A DNA stretch of 64,000 bases from Bacteroidota bacterium (GCA_027592025.1 JAQCIQ010000008.1:1-64000); one strand, 5' to 3'. Counted from the stretch's first letter, positions 1-11,136 are shown. A program made the numbers and translations. The notes: generated from the letters alone by a model not told the origin.

Positions 1-51
1 AACAATTATCTTTGAATTATTAACTAAATACTCTCTTAGATAAAGTCCAAT

Positions 52-288
52 TTAGTTTGAAGATATACAGTTTTTCAGGTATTGATGAATCTTAGTGTAA
101 CCCCAACCTTCCTTGTGGAGTTCCCATACCTTGTTTCTGATACTTTCCCTTTCAGGATAATCACGTTTGTATTGATGTACAGAGAAGATATTTGATTGGA
201 TTAAAACATTGAAAGTGAGGTAGGTAGTGTACCCACCTGTAATATGTTTTTCACGGTGGAGTGAAGCATTTAAAGAAACAATGCTTTT
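52..288 (-). pseudogene. Decayed 3' fragment of a recombinase-like/helix-turn-helix protein
   Basis: The minus strand holds a 78-codon open frame between an upstream TGA (289-291) and a TAA (52-54), with no in-frame ATG, GTG or TTG near its 5' end. Its C-terminal half reads like a real protein: a charged stretch (YKRDYPERESIRNKVWELHK) followed by EGWGYTKIHQYLKN, a pattern like the helix-turn-helix seen in some resolvase/recombinase-type Bacteroidota proteins. An ATG two bases out of frame (ATGAAAAAGCAT, about 294-283) suggests a frameshift or 5' truncation. The family is not identified with certainty and the chance that it is spurious is real. It carries no recognisable catalytic motif, so it is best treated as a gene remnant. 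Confidence 0.4.
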
Positions 289-301
289 TCATTTTATAGA
301 C

Positions 302-475
302 CTAGCTGAACATGGTATCTATAAAAATGAGCGCAATAACCACAATCCCAAAAACGGTGATAAACCTTTCGTATCCAGACCTATTTTCCCAATTCCTTGA
401 GAACTGAATCACAATAAAGTGCACGACAGCATATAAAAAACCCAATCCCAGCAGTCCCAACACAGTTTCATTCAT
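302..475 (-). CDS. Small two-helix membrane protein, 57 aa, unknown function
   Basis: This is an ATG-to-TAG frame of 57 codons that falls below common ORF length cut-offs. The product begins MNETVLGLLGLGFLYAVVHF. It has a hydrophobic segment at about residues 4-25, a short charged loop (SRNWENRSGYERF, 26-38) and a second hydrophobic segment at about 39-53, so a helical hairpin in the inner membrane is likely. The region just upstream of the start is AT-rich, as usual in this lineage. No family is recognised and no function is assigned. It lies between the decayed fragment and the divergent TonB receptor, with its own start about 240 bases from that gene. Confidence 0.55.
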   Translation of the reverse strand: MNETVLGLLGLGFLYAVVHFIVIQFSRNWENRSGYERFITVFGIVVIALIFIDTMFS

Positions 476-714
476 AATTTATGTTTTAAAAAATTTATTT
501 AAACTTACAACAAAAAATCAATCGAAAGCATTATTAACGTTACAATTATTTAAAATGATAAACGATTTATGCCATTCAATCCTAAACCTCAAATCATCTT
601 TAGTTGCATTTGACATTTTGAGAGGATTCTCAAATAGCTAAAAAATATTGAGCGATTTTAATAATTTACTAAAAAAGGCGTATTTTGCAGGACAAATAAT
701 CAAATGATCGACTA

Positions 715-3483
715 ATGAAAACATTTTTTCAATTTCTTTTCCTGGTAGGATTCTCTATCAGTTTTGCACAAACTACTGTCAAAGGATCTGTTACTGACGA
801 CTCTGGTCAGCCTTTGCCTGGAGCCAATGTAGTAGTGGTTGGAACTTCCCAAGGTGCTGTTACTGATTTTGAAGGCACGTTTAGCATAAATCTTTCAACG
901 CCGCCACCATTTAACTTACAGGTCAGCAGTGTAGGCTTTGAAACACAAACCATAGCTGTGACTGACGTCAGCCAGCCTTTGTCGGTGGTCATGACCGAAG
1001 GCAATTCACTTGACGAAGTCGTTGTTTCTGCTTCTAGAACCCCTGAGCGTGTGTTTGAATCTCCAGTAACTATTGAGCGTTTTGGGATTGCGGATATTAA
1101 AAACACCGCTTCTTCTGACTTCTACGATGGTCTTGAGAATTTGAAAGGTGTTGACATTAATACCAACAGTTTAACTTTTAAATCGATCAACACTCGTGGA
1201 TTTGCCACTTTTGCCAACACGCGTTTCATGCAGTTGGTCGACGGGATGGACAACTCGGCTCCTGCCTTGAACTTTCCTCTTGGTAACCTTTTAGGGATGA
1301 TAGAGACTGACGTCCAAAGTGTTGAAATTCTTCCTGGGGCGTCATCTGCACTTTATGGCGCCAACGCCTTCAACGGAATTCTATTCATGACCAGTAAAAG
1401 CGCCTTTGATCACCAAGGTATTAGTTCTTACATCAAGAGAGGTATCACTTCTCAAGAAGCTGCTGGAGACAACACTTATGTCGATTTAGGCGTTCGTGTA
1501 GCTCATGCTTTTAGTGATAAGTTCGCTGCAAAAATGAACTTTGGTTATCTTGAAGGAACCGATTGGGTTGCTGACAACCGTACAGACAAATTTTTTAGAG
1601 GCTTAACTCGTGCAGATTATGATTATGATGGGGTTAACACTTATGGTGATGAAGTTGCAACTAACATACGAGCAGCATCTGGAGGATTAGGCATTGTGCC
1701 AAACGTTGTAGTAAGCCGAACTGGTTATGCAGAAAACGAATTGACTGATCACAACGCATTAAGTTTGAAAACTGACTGGGGCTTCTATTTTCGTCCTTTC
1801 GCTGATGATCTTGAATTGTCTTACGTTGGGAAATTTGGAACCGGAAATACCCTTTTTCAAGGATTGAACCGTTATGCCATCACTAACTTTAGCGTGCAAC
1901 AACACAAATTAGAGCTTAAGAATGATAATTTCTTTCTACGCGGCTATGTGACATCCGATGATGCTGGAGATTCTTACGACATGGTATTTACTGGGATTAA
2001 CATCAACCGCGCTTGGAAATCCGATGCTGAGTGGTTTGGCGATTATATCAATACTTTTGTAGGCGCCTCTTTAAATGGCGCAACCCAACCTCAAGCCCAT
2101 GCCGCTGCAAGAGCAGTAGCAGAAGCAGAACGCTTCGTCCCTGGTTCGCCTGAATTTATTCAAGCTTTTAACAATAGTATTTCTAACCCCGATTTGACTG
2201 TTGGATCGAAATTTCAAGATACTTCCAAGTACTATCACGCTGATGGTAATTACAACTTTAAAGACAAGTTCAGCTTTGCAGAAGTCCAAGTTGGAGGGTC
2301 ATACAGACTATACAGTTTGAATTCTTCGGGTACCATTTATACCGACTATGACGGATCAATCGATTACTCCGAATTTGGTCTTTATACCCAGATGCAAAAG
2401 AAAATGATGGACGATCGTTTAAAAATAACTGCTTCTGTCCGTTATGACAAGTCTGAATACTTCGACGGATTTTTATCACCACGATTGGGGATGAACTTGA
2501 CATTAGGGCAACAAAGAAATCACAACGTTCGTGCTTCTGTTCAAACAGGTTTTAGAAACCCTACGACTCAAGATTTGTTCATTGGATTGGACGCTGGTCG
2601 TGCTATCCTAGTGGGTGGTTCTCCAGCCAACTTAGACCGTTATTCTCGTGTTTATCCTGTTAGTGCCTCAGGGCAAGCTATCGGTGCTCCGTCATCAGTT
2701 ACTCAAACTGGTGGTGCTGCTTACACCAATTCATTCTTGGCGTCGTCTGTATCGGCTGCCACAGCTGCTGGAGACCTTTCTCTACTTCAAGTAGGGAATT
2801 CAGCCTTAGTCAAGCCAGAAGAAGTTACTTCGCTTGAATTCGGTTATCGCGGAAAAATTGGTAAAATAACTGCCGACTTAAGTGCCTATTACAGCACTTA
2901 CAAAAACTTTATCTCTGGAGAAGCAGTAATTGCTCCGCTTTATGGTACAGTTGATGCTAACAACGATGGTACTGTTGATTTTGACCCTCTTTCTCTAGGA
3001 GCTTTAGTTAACGGGGATTACAAAGTGTATCAAACTTATACCAACTCCAAAGTGGACATCAGTTCATACGGAGCAAGTGTTGGTTTGTCGGCGAAAGTCT
3101 TGGGTAATTTCGATTTGAGTGGTAATTATACTTATGCCAAACAAGATTTTGATCAAGCTAAGAATCCAAGTTTTGAAACAAACTTCAACACGCCTGAGCA
3201 TCGTGCCAAGCTTAGCTTTGGAAACACCGATTTGTTTAGAAACTTTGGTTTCAATGTGGCTTGGAAATGGAGTGATGAATTCTTTTGGGAACAAACATTT
3301 GGCGACGGCGTTGTACCTAGCTATCACGTGTTAGACGCTCAAGTTAACTTGAGAATGCCAGAATGGAAATCGTCTTTCAAAGTAGGAGCAAGTAACCTTT
3401 TAGGAGATGAATACTTTACTGCCTTTGGAACTGGTTATATAGGTTCCCAGTACTATGTTTCATGGACCATTAACAATCTATAA
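715..3483 (+). CDS. TonB-dependent outer-membrane receptor with carboxypeptidase-regulatory-like N-terminal domain
   Basis: This 922-residue outer-membrane receptor imports a ligand with energy from TonB-ExbBD. It has a signal peptide (about 1-18, ending SISFAQ), a carboxypeptidase-regulatory-like beta-sandwich (about 19-95, with VKGSVTDDSGQPLPGANVVV), a TonB-box-like stretch (SLDEVVVSASRTPE), a plug domain (about 110-235, with the SSALYGANAFNGILF signature) and a long 22-strand-type barrel. The C-terminus is ...YYVSWTINNL. The SGNH lipoprotein gene starts 16 bases downstream on the same strand, so the two are probably co-transcribed and act on the same substrate, which is unknown. A lipid or ester-containing compound would fit the partner. 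There is no SusD-like partner nearby, so this is not a typical SusCD pair. Confidence 0.9.
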   Translation: MKTFFQFLFLVGFSISFAQTTVKGSVTDDSGQPLPGANVVVVGTSQGAVTDFEGTFSINLSTPPPFNLQVSSVGFETQTIAVTDVSQPLSVVMTEGNSLDEVVVSASRTPERVFESPVTIERFGIADIKNTASSDFYDGLENLKGVDINTNSLTFKSINTRGFATFANTRFMQLVDGMDNSAPALNFPLGNLLGMIETDVQSVEILPGASSALYGANAFNGILFMTSKSAFDHQGISSYIKRGITSQEAAGDNTYVDLGVRVAHAFSDKFAAKMNFGYLEGTDWVADNRTDKFFRGLTRADYDYDGVNTYGDEVATNIRAASGGLGIVPNVVVSRTGYAENELTDHNALSLKTDWGFYFRPFADDLELSYVGKFGTGNTLFQGLNRYAITNFSVQQHKLELKNDNFFLRGYVTSDDAGDSYDMVFTGININRAWKSDAEWFGDYINTFVGASLNGATQPQAHAAARAVAEAERFVPGSPEFIQAFNNSISNPDLTVGSKFQDTSKYYHADGNYNFKDKFSFAEVQVGGSYRLYSLNSSGTIYTDYDGSIDYSEFGLYTQMQKKMMDDRLKITASVRYDKSEYFDGFLSPRLGMNLTLGQQRNHNVRASVQTGFRNPTTQDLFIGLDAGRAILVGGSPANLDRYSRVYPVSASGQAIGAPSSVTQTGGAAYTNSFLASSVSAATAAGDLSLLQVGNSALVKPEEVTSLEFGYRGKIGKITADLSAYYSTYKNFISGEAVIAPLYGTVDANNDGTVDFDPLSLGALVNGDYKVYQTYTNSKVDISSYGASVGLSAKVLGNFDLSGNYTYAKQDFDQAKNPSFETNFNTPEHRAKLSFGNTDLFRNFGFNVAWKWSDEFFWEQTFGDGVVPSYHVLDAQVNLRMPEWKSSFKVGASNLLGDEYFTAFGTGYIGSQYYVSWTINNL

Positions 3484-3499
3484 TTATTAAATTCTAAAA

Positions 3500-5005
3500 A
3501 TGATGACAATTAAAAATTTCAATATTAAAGGATTAGGATGGTTCCTAGCTCTTGGAATTATAGCGACATCTTGTTCGGAAGACAATGAAGTAGCGGTAAT
3601 GTCCCCTTCTCTTGATGCTGGGTCAGCTGACTTCTCAACTTTTGTTTCTGTTGGAAATTCGCTTACTGCAGGATATACGGACAATGCTTTGTTTATCGCT
3701 GCTCAAGAAAATTCATTTCCTAACATCATGGCTCAGAAAATGGCCCTTGTTGGTGGTGGTGAGTTTAAACAACCCTTAATGGCTGACAATATTGGTGGCT
3801 TGACAGTTGGTGGCAATATGATTGCTGGACCTAGACTGTATTTAAACATGTCTACCCTTCGTCCAGCTGTTTTAAATGCAATGCCGACAACGGATTTGTT
3901 AAACAATCCAACTGGTCCTTTCAATAATATGGGTGTACCTGGCGCTAAGTCCTTTCATCTATTAGCTCCTGGCTATGGAAACCTAGCCAATTTATCGTTG
4001 GGTCTAGCCAATCCATATTTCATCAGAATGGCGAGCATTCCAAACGCTACAGTTTTGCAAGACGTCGTTGCTCAGTCTCCTACCTTTTTCACGATGTGGA
4101 TTGGTAACAACGACATATTAGGTTATGCCACAGGCGGTGCTCCTTCAGGATCTCCATTTAACGGAGTTTCAGGAACAACTTACACTGAACCCGCATTCTT
4201 TGAGTACGTCTACGGGGGCATCATGAGCACTATGGCTGCTACTGGAGCTCAAGGTGTCGTTGCCAACATACCTGACGTCTTAAGCATACCTTTTTTCCAT
4301 ACAGTTGCTTACAATCCAGTACCTCTTGATGCTGGAACAGCTGCATATGTCAATTCTGCCTACACGGCTTATAACAACGGTTTGGCTTATGCTGCAAGTG
4401 TAGGATTAATTACTGCTGATGAAGCAGCCTACAGAACAATATCTTTTGAGGCTTCTGAAACAAATCCTTTCGTCATCACAGACGATGAACTTACAAATTT
4501 GACCGCTTATATGATTCCAAGTTTGCGTCAAACCAAGCCAACTGATTTGGTGACACTGACCACGGCATCTGTCCTGGGTACCCTAGCAGACCCTAACAAC
4601 CCAGCTTCGGTACTTGGTGTTGGAGTTCCTTTAGGTGACGCTAACGTGTTGACCACTGCCGAGCAGAACGTTATCAACACTATCGTTTCCCAATACAATG
4701 CTATCATAGCAAGTGCAGTTTCTCAAGCGGGCTATGCATTCTTAGATGCTCATACCATTTTCAATAATTTGATTGCTGGCAACTATTCTGAATTAGCAGT
4801 TGGCGATAACCAAATAGGCACTAACTTGGTTCTAGGAGGAGGTTTTTCGCTTGATGGCGTTCACATGACCTCTCGTGGTTACGCTCTTTTAGCCAATGAA
4901 ATGCTAAAAGCCATCGATGCCAAATACGGCTCAAATTTTGAAGCATCTGGTTCCTTGGTTGACCTTGGAGATTATCCAATCAACTATTCGCCTTTGTTGC
5001 AATAA
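3500..5005 (+). CDS. SGNH/GDSL-family hydrolase, predicted lipoprotein
   Basis: This 501-residue protein is probably a surface or periplasmic esterase/lipase-like enzyme. It has an N-terminal lipoprotein signal (lipobox IATSC, Cys25). The SGNH blocks are visible: block I VGNSLTAGY (51-59, candidate nucleophile Ser54; GNSL replaces the classical GDSL), block III GNND (202-205) and block V DGVH (452-455), which gives the Asp/His pair. A long insertion separates blocks III and V. It follows the TonB receptor by 16 bases and ends at a strong terminator, so the two form a transcription unit. One reading is that it cleaves an ester-linked compound for uptake by the receptor. ATG codons at 3500 and 3503 are equally possible starts. 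Confidence 0.85.
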   Translation: MMTIKNFNIKGLGWFLALGIIATSCSEDNEVAVMSPSLDAGSADFSTFVSVGNSLTAGYTDNALFIAAQENSFPNIMAQKMALVGGGEFKQPLMADNIGGLTVGGNMIAGPRLYLNMSTLRPAVLNAMPTTDLLNNPTGPFNNMGVPGAKSFHLLAPGYGNLANLSLGLANPYFIRMASIPNATVLQDVVAQSPTFFTMWIGNNDILGYATGGAPSGSPFNGVSGTTYTEPAFFEYVYGGIMSTMAATGAQGVVANIPDVLSIPFFHTVAYNPVPLDAGTAAYVNSAYTAYNNGLAYAASVGLITADEAAYRTISFEASETNPFVITDDELTNLTAYMIPSLRQTKPTDLVTLTTASVLGTLADPNNPASVLGVGVPLGDANVLTTAEQNVINTIVSQYNAIIASAVSQAGYAFLDAHTIFNNLIAGNYSELAVGDNQIGTNLVLGGGFSLDGVHMTSRGYALLANEMLKAIDAKYGSNFEASGSLVDLGDYPINYSPLLQ

Positions 5006-5027
5006 CATCAAGAAATATCTAGTTGAG

Positions 5028-5057
5028 AAAACCCTCGGAATTCCCGAGGGTTTTTTT
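5028..5057 (+). terminator. Rho-independent terminator after the SGNH lipoprotein gene
   Basis: A 7-bp GC-rich stem (CCCTCGG at 5032-5038 pairing with CCGAGGG at 5044-5050) with a 5-base loop is extended by an A-run on the left and followed by seven T. It lies 23 bases after the stop codon and separates the receptor/lipoprotein unit from atpD. Confidence 0.9.
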
Positions 5058-5127
5058 ATTTTAAAGAAGCATCAAATAATCGTGTTTTTCTTAAAGAAAA
5101 TCGAAGCAATTTCTCTGATATAATCTT

Positions 5128-5135
5128 TATATTTG
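5128..5135 (+). promoter_or_regulatory. Bacteroidota -7 promoter box (TATATTTG) for atpD-atpC
   Basis: TATATTTG matches the TAnnTTTG consensus and lies 49 bases before the atpD start, just after the preceding terminator. No clear TTTG -33 element stands at the expected distance. Confidence 0.6.
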
Positions 5136-5178
5136 CACTCGAAAATAGACCATACATAACCGATTAAGTCAAAATTAA

Positions 5179-6690
<1,512 letters not shown>

Positions 6691-6699
6691 ATAAAGCTT

Positions 6700-6975
6700 A
6701 TGTATTTAGAAATTGTAACTCCCGAAGCCACATTGTTTAGTGGGGAAGTGAATTCCGTGAGTGTTCCAGGACTTCATGGAAGTTTTGAAATGCTCAACAA
6801 TCACGCACCCGTCGTTTCTCTGCTTCAAGAAGGTGTGGTCATTTTGCGGGGTGTCAATATCAAAGAAGGTTTTTCAGAATTGCTTCAAAAGCAATCCGAA
6901 GGTGTTTTGTCTTTGAAAATCAATTCTGGCACAGTCGAATGCAACAAAAATAAGGTCGTAGTCTTGGCCGACTAG
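6700..6975 (+). CDS. atpC: F1Fo ATP synthase subunit epsilon, short form
   Basis: This 91-residue protein corresponds to the N-terminal beta-sandwich of epsilon, the central-stalk subunit that touches gamma and the c-ring (MYLEIVTPEATLFSGEVNSVSVPGLHGSFEMLNNHAPVVSLL is the standard fold, seen across residues 1-42). Typical epsilon subunits have about 135 residues. The C-terminal helical hairpin that inhibits ATP hydrolysis is absent, because the frame stops just after the sandwich. Short epsilon is known in Bacteroidota and is not a truncation artefact. It follows atpD by 9 bases in the same unit, and its stop overlaps the stop of the convergent symporter gene by 4 bases. Confidence 0.95.
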   Translation: MYLEIVTPEATLFSGEVNSVSVPGLHGSFEMLNNHAPVVSLLQEGVVILRGVNIKEGFSELLQKQSEGVLSLKINSGTVECNKNKVVVLAD

Positions 6976-8768
6976 GTTTCAATAGTTTTTGAAATCCTTG
7001 GCCAAAGCTTAATCAACAGTACCGTCGCGGTCAAACATATAGCGACTAGGGCGACTCCCGTTACCGTATTCCCATATAAAAAAGATCCGACGGCAAACAT
7101 TGACGCATAAATCCCAACACTTCCTATTAGCATGGCGATAATTCCAAAAGGCACTGACCACGGCTCGCCATTTCTCTTTTCCGGCTTATGAACTTGCTTC
7201 CATCCTGGACCTCCTGGCTGAGTGAGGGCATAAAACGATTTGAGCACCGACTCCGACTCTGATTTCGTAAAATACATGGTTAACAACCATATTATGGTAG
7301 TTACCAAGACAACAAAAGGATACTTGAGATAAGATGCCATTAGTCCGTCATTTTCACCAAAGAGCACAAGCCCTAGTGGGGTTAGATTGATCAGTAAGGA
7401 AATAATCCCTGAAGAAAACATGGCACTAATTTCGCTCCAAGCATTAATCCGCCACCAAAACCATCGCAGAATAAAAATTAGTCCTGTTCCAGCACCAAAC
7501 ATGAGAATGATGTCGAACAGTTGAAGTGCATTTTGTAATATGAGGGCCAGCATTGCGCTCAGTACTAATAGCAGAACTGTCGCCATTCTACCCACTCTCA
7601 CTAAAATCTTTTCGCTTGCTGCTTTATTAAAAAACTGCTTGTAGCAATCGTTCACCAAATAAGAAGCCCCCCAGTTCAAATGGGTGGATATGGTTGACAT
7701 ATAAGCTGCTACTAGTGATGCCAACAGCAAGCCGAGCAAGCCACTAGGCAAAAAAGTTAACATGGCTGAATAAGCCAAGTCCTGCCCGAGCTTGTCTTCT
7801 GTAATGCCTGGGAAGGCGTTTTGGATACTCTGCAAGTCAGGGAATACGATCAAAGAAGCTAAGGCCACTAAAATCCAAGGCCATGGCCTTAAGGCATAGT
7901 GCATAATATTGAAAAAAAACGTTGCTCCAATGGCGTGCTTTTCGTTTTTAGCCGCTAACATGCGCTGGGCAATATATCCTCCTCCTCCAGGCTCTGCTCC
8001 TGGATACCAAGCACTCCACCACTGAACCGCCAGCGGAATAATAAACAAAGTAACGAGGAGTTCTGTATTGGAAAAATCAGGGAAAAAGGAGAGTTTGTCC
8101 ACTACATTTTCGTGTTGCATTAAATTGGAAAGTCCCCCAACCTGTGGCAGATCAATCAAGTAAAAGGCTGCGGCAATTGATCCTCCCATGGCTACAAAAA
8201 AGAGGATAAAATCGGTATACACCACACCTTGAAAACCACCAAAAGCACTGAAAAGGACGGTTACTGATCCTCCAATAAGCACTGTATGCCAAGGCTCTAG
8301 CCCTAGGATAATACTTCCTATTTTGATGGCCGCAAGGGTCACCGCTGCCATAGCTAGAACATTAAAAAAGAGGCCTAAATAGACGGCCCTAAAAATGCGC
8401 AAAAAACGAGCGGGCTTACCTCCATACCGCAACTCGTAAAATTCAATATCTGTATTTACATTGGACTTTCGCCACAATCTGGCATACACGAAAACAGTTA
8501 ATAGTCCTGTTAGCAAAAACGCCCACCAAACCCAATTACCCGACACGCCATTGTTACGAACAATATCCGTGACCAAATTTGGCGTGTCGGTAGAAAAGGT
8601 TGTTGCAACCATCGAAACCCCTAAAAGCCACCAAGGCATGTTCCTCCCTGAGAGGAAATAGGCGCTTGAGCTTTGACCAGAAGATTTAGAGACATAAAGT
8701 CCAATAAATAAAGTCAAAGTAAAAAATGAGACTATGATAACGTAATCAATAAACTCGAGATGAACCAT
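6972..8768 (-). CDS. Sodium:solute symporter family (SSS) transporter
   Basis: This 598-residue inner-membrane protein has about 13-14 hydrophobic segments, the pattern of sodium/solute symporters of the SSS family (LeuT fold). Family-type stretches include AYFLSGRNMPWWLLGVSMVA (about 37-56), GGFQGVVYTDFILFF (about 177-191) and a conserved region with STISTHLNWGASYLVND. The large C-terminal extension contains a cytoplasmic loop (about 515-545) followed by two more membrane helices. The substrate cannot be read from sequence; sugars, amino acids or organic anions are all possible for this family. The gene is convergent with atpC (4-bp overlap) and divergent from the BtuB-like receptor, with 99 bases between the two starts. 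Confidence 0.88.
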   Translation of the reverse strand: MVHLEFIDYVIIVSFFTLTLFIGLYVSKSSGQSSSAYFLSGRNMPWWLLGVSMVATTFSTDTPNLVTDIVRNNGVSGNWVWWAFLLTGLLTVFVYARLWRKSNVNTDIEFYELRYGGKPARFLRIFRAVYLGLFFNVLAMAAVTLAAIKIGSIILGLEPWHTVLIGGSVTVLFSAFGGFQGVVYTDFILFFVAMGGSIAAAFYLIDLPQVGGLSNLMQHENVVDKLSFFPDFSNTELLVTLFIIPLAVQWWSAWYPGAEPGGGGYIAQRMLAAKNEKHAIGATFFFNIMHYALRPWPWILVALASLIVFPDLQSIQNAFPGITEDKLGQDLAYSAMLTFLPSGLLGLLLASLVAAYMSTISTHLNWGASYLVNDCYKQFFNKAASEKILVRVGRMATVLLLVLSAMLALILQNALQLFDIILMFGAGTGLIFILRWFWWRINAWSEISAMFSSGIISLLINLTPLGLVLFGENDGLMASYLKYPFVVLVTTIIWLLTMYFTKSESESVLKSFYALTQPGGPGWKQVHKPEKRNGEPWSVPFGIIAMLIGSVGIYASMFAVGSFLYGNTVTGVALVAICLTATVLLIKLWPRISKTIET

Positions 8769-8843
8769 ACCGTTAAGTTTCTATAAATATAAGAGATTTG
8801 TACATAAGTAAACCCAGGCATTATAGAGGTTCTTGAAATTATC

Positions 8844-8851
8844 TACATTTG
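8844..8851 (+). promoter_or_regulatory. -7 promoter box (TACATTTG) for the BtuB-like receptor
   Basis: TACATTTG fits TAnnTTTG and ends 16 bases before the ATG at 8868, which predicts a leader of about ten bases. It lies in the short intergenic region shared with the divergent symporter gene. Confidence 0.55.
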
Positions 8852-8867
8852 CATAAAGCTATTCCGA

Positions 8868-10670
8868 ATGAAGTATTGTCGCGTTTATGTCTTATTGTGT
8901 TGTCTTTCGTCAGTTGTGCTAGACGCTCAAACCATACCCGATGAGACTTTGGATTCTATTTTTATCGCTTCCAACCGAATTGATTTACCTTTTTCTAAAA
9001 ATTCCAAAACCTTGCAGATCATTTCTAGTGAAGTGATTACCAGTAGTCCGGCAAACAACCTCGCTGATTTGCTTCAGTTTTTTGGTGGAGTCGATATCCG
9101 TCGACGTGGATTGGGGGGGTCACAGGCCGATGTGTACATTAGAGGCGGTGGGTTTGATCAAGTTCTACTGTTAATTGATGGCATGAAGGTCGAAGACCCA
9201 CAAACTGGCCACCATACCCTCAACATGGCTTTGCCTATTGAAGTCATTGAGCGCATTGAGATAGTAAAAGGTCCTGCAGCTCGAATCTTTGGCCAAAATG
9301 CCTTTACAGGAGCAATCAATATTGTCACTAAAAAAGTCTCTAATAACTCCATTTCAAGCAGCATTGAGGGAGGGTCATATGGCCAAAAGAACTTGTCCTT
9401 TACAACACAAAGCGCTCTCAACAACAGCAGTCATTTGCTTCATATTTCAAACAATCTTTCTGACGGCTACCGGCATAACACGGATTTTGACAACCGGAAT
9501 TACTTTTTAAAAAGCACCATCAAAACAAAAAACGCTCCAATTCAACTGATAGGCAGTTTCATGGAACGACAGTTTGGAGCCAATGGTTTTTATGCCTCAC
9601 CGTCCTACAAGGATCAATATGAAGAAACACAGGCCAGCGTGTTTGGCATTCAAAGCAATTTCGACTCTGGCAATTGGAAATTCAAGCCCCGAGTATATTG
9701 GAAGCGCAATCAAGACCTGTATCTTTTTGTAAGAAATAACCCATCACTCTACAGAAATCTACACATCTCGAATAAAGTAGCTGTAGAGTTCAATAGCTCC
9801 AATCAAAATAGCCTTGGCACTACGGGTATGGGAATTGAATTGGCAAGAGTAAATTTATCGAGTAACAATCTTGGACGTCATAACCGAACTCAAGTCAACG
9901 CTTTCGTTGAGCATCGTTTTAGCCTTTTAGGGGATCATGTGGACTTCACCCCAGGTATAGCTCTCAATTATTTTTCAGACTTTAAATTCCGTGCTTTTCC
10001 AGGTGTTGATGTAGGATATGCCATCAGTGAAAAATCTCGAATTTATGGCAATGTAGGATTGACCTATAGAATTCCAACCTATACGGATTTGTATTACAGT
10101 TCTCCTACCACTATTGGTAACGACAATTTGAGTCCAGAAAGCGCCTTGGCTTTTGAACTCGGCTACCGCTTCAATAGTGCGTCTTTCGACTTTGCTATGG
10201 TTGGATTTAGAAGAAATTCTGACGACCTCATCGACTATGTCAAAGAGTTAGATAGTGATCCTTGGCAAGCTCAGAATTTGATTGGTTTAGAAACTACAGG
10301 ATTGGAATTAAGCAGCAGATTCAGTTGGGGAGGGAATATTTTGAGAGGCGATTACACCTATATTTCGGACAATGTGAAAGCAATTCCTCAAATTTCGCAA
10401 TACGCCATCAATTCGCTTCAACAACAACTTGTTATGACTTGGGAATCAAAGCTTATCGATCGTTGGAGCCAACAAATATCATTCAGATACTGTGAACGGG
10501 GCGACAGTCAAGCCTACAGCGTATTGGACGCGAGAATTATTGGAAAGATAGGTGATGTAAACGCCAGTATTACCGCCAATAATATTTTAAATGAGGACTA
10601 TACAGAAACCAATTTAGTGCCCGCTCCAAAAGGCAGCATTATATTTGGACTTAACTATTTTATCGACTAG
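8868..10670 (+). CDS. TonB-dependent receptor, BtuB/siderophore-receptor-like
   Basis: This 600-residue outer-membrane receptor lacks the carboxypeptidase-like N-terminal domain. It has a signal peptide (about 1-20, ending VVLDAQ), then a compact plug (about 45-155) with LADLLQFFGGVDIRRRGLGG, VYIRGGGFDQVLLLIDGMKV and GPAARIFGQNAFTGAINIV, all classical plug landmarks, then a barrel ending in YFID. Its size and plug are closest to BtuB/CirA-type receptors for cobalamin, siderophores or similar small ligands. The ligand cannot be read directly. No ABC transporter or cobalamin gene stands beside it. Its 3' end overlaps the convergent recX by 11 bases. Confidence 0.88.
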   Translation: MKYCRVYVLLCCLSSVVLDAQTIPDETLDSIFIASNRIDLPFSKNSKTLQIISSEVITSSPANNLADLLQFFGGVDIRRRGLGGSQADVYIRGGGFDQVLLLIDGMKVEDPQTGHHTLNMALPIEVIERIEIVKGPAARIFGQNAFTGAINIVTKKVSNNSISSSIEGGSYGQKNLSFTTQSALNNSSHLLHISNNLSDGYRHNTDFDNRNYFLKSTIKTKNAPIQLIGSFMERQFGANGFYASPSYKDQYEETQASVFGIQSNFDSGNWKFKPRVYWKRNQDLYLFVRNNPSLYRNLHISNKVAVEFNSSNQNSLGTTGMGIELARVNLSSNNLGRHNRTQVNAFVEHRFSLLGDHVDFTPGIALNYFSDFKFRAFPGVDVGYAISEKSRIYGNVGLTYRIPTYTDLYYSSPTTIGNDNLSPESALAFELGYRFNSASFDFAMVGFRRNSDDLIDYVKELDSDPWQAQNLIGLETTGLELSSRFSWGGNILRGDYTYISDNVKAIPQISQYAINSLQQQLVMTWESKLIDRWSQQISFRYCERGDSQAYSVLDARIIGKIGDVNASITANNILNEDYTETNLVPAPKGSIIFGLNYFID

Positions 10671-11136
10671 AAAGGCTGCGTAATTTATCGTAAATTCGTT
10701 CGGTCTCCCAACCCCTATAGACCATATAATCAAAGAACTTTTTCTTTTTAACCAGGACATTTTCATTTTTCAGAGATTCCCATTTCTTGTCAGCCAAAAC
10801 CTCGAAGGCATCGTCAAAATCGGTTGAATCAATCTGGTCTAAGGCTTTTTGAATTAATTTGGGATGAATGTCTCGAAGTTTCAGCTCACGTTGAATTCGA
10901 ATTTTTCCATAATGTTTCTGACTGAATTTTCCTCTTGCATATGAAAACGCAAAGCGCTCTTCATTAAGGAAATTGTCGCTAATCAAGCTGACTACAATTT
11001 GATTGACGGCTGCATCAATCATTTCCATTTCTCCGAGTTTTTGAACAACCTCTTTGTGGCAGCGCTCCTGATAGGCGCAAAAATTCCTCAGCTTTTGAAG
11101 CGCTTCATCCACTGTATATGTTGTCCTGGTAGTCAA
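10660..11136 (-). CDS. recX: Regulatory protein RecX
   Basis: This 158-residue small helical protein modulates RecA filament activity. It shows tandem three-helix RecX modules: ALQKLRNFCAYQERCHKEVVQKL (about 11-33), LISDNFLNEERFAFSYARGKFSQKHYGKIRIQREL (about 51-85) and the C-terminal YMVYRGWETERIYDKL. The start is a TTG placed directly after the TAA of the upstream TonB receptor gene (11137-11139), so translation may be coupled. A GTG at codon 9 is a less likely alternative. recA is not in the window. The 3' end overlaps the convergent BtuB-like receptor. Confidence 0.9.
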   Translation of the reverse strand: MTTRTTYTVDEALQKLRNFCAYQERCHKEVVQKLGEMEMIDAAVNQIVVSLISDNFLNEERFAFSYARGKFSQKHYGKIRIQRELKLRDIHPKLIQKALDQIDSTDFDDAFEVLADKKWESLKNENVLVKKKKFFDYMVYRGWETERIYDKLRSLSSR

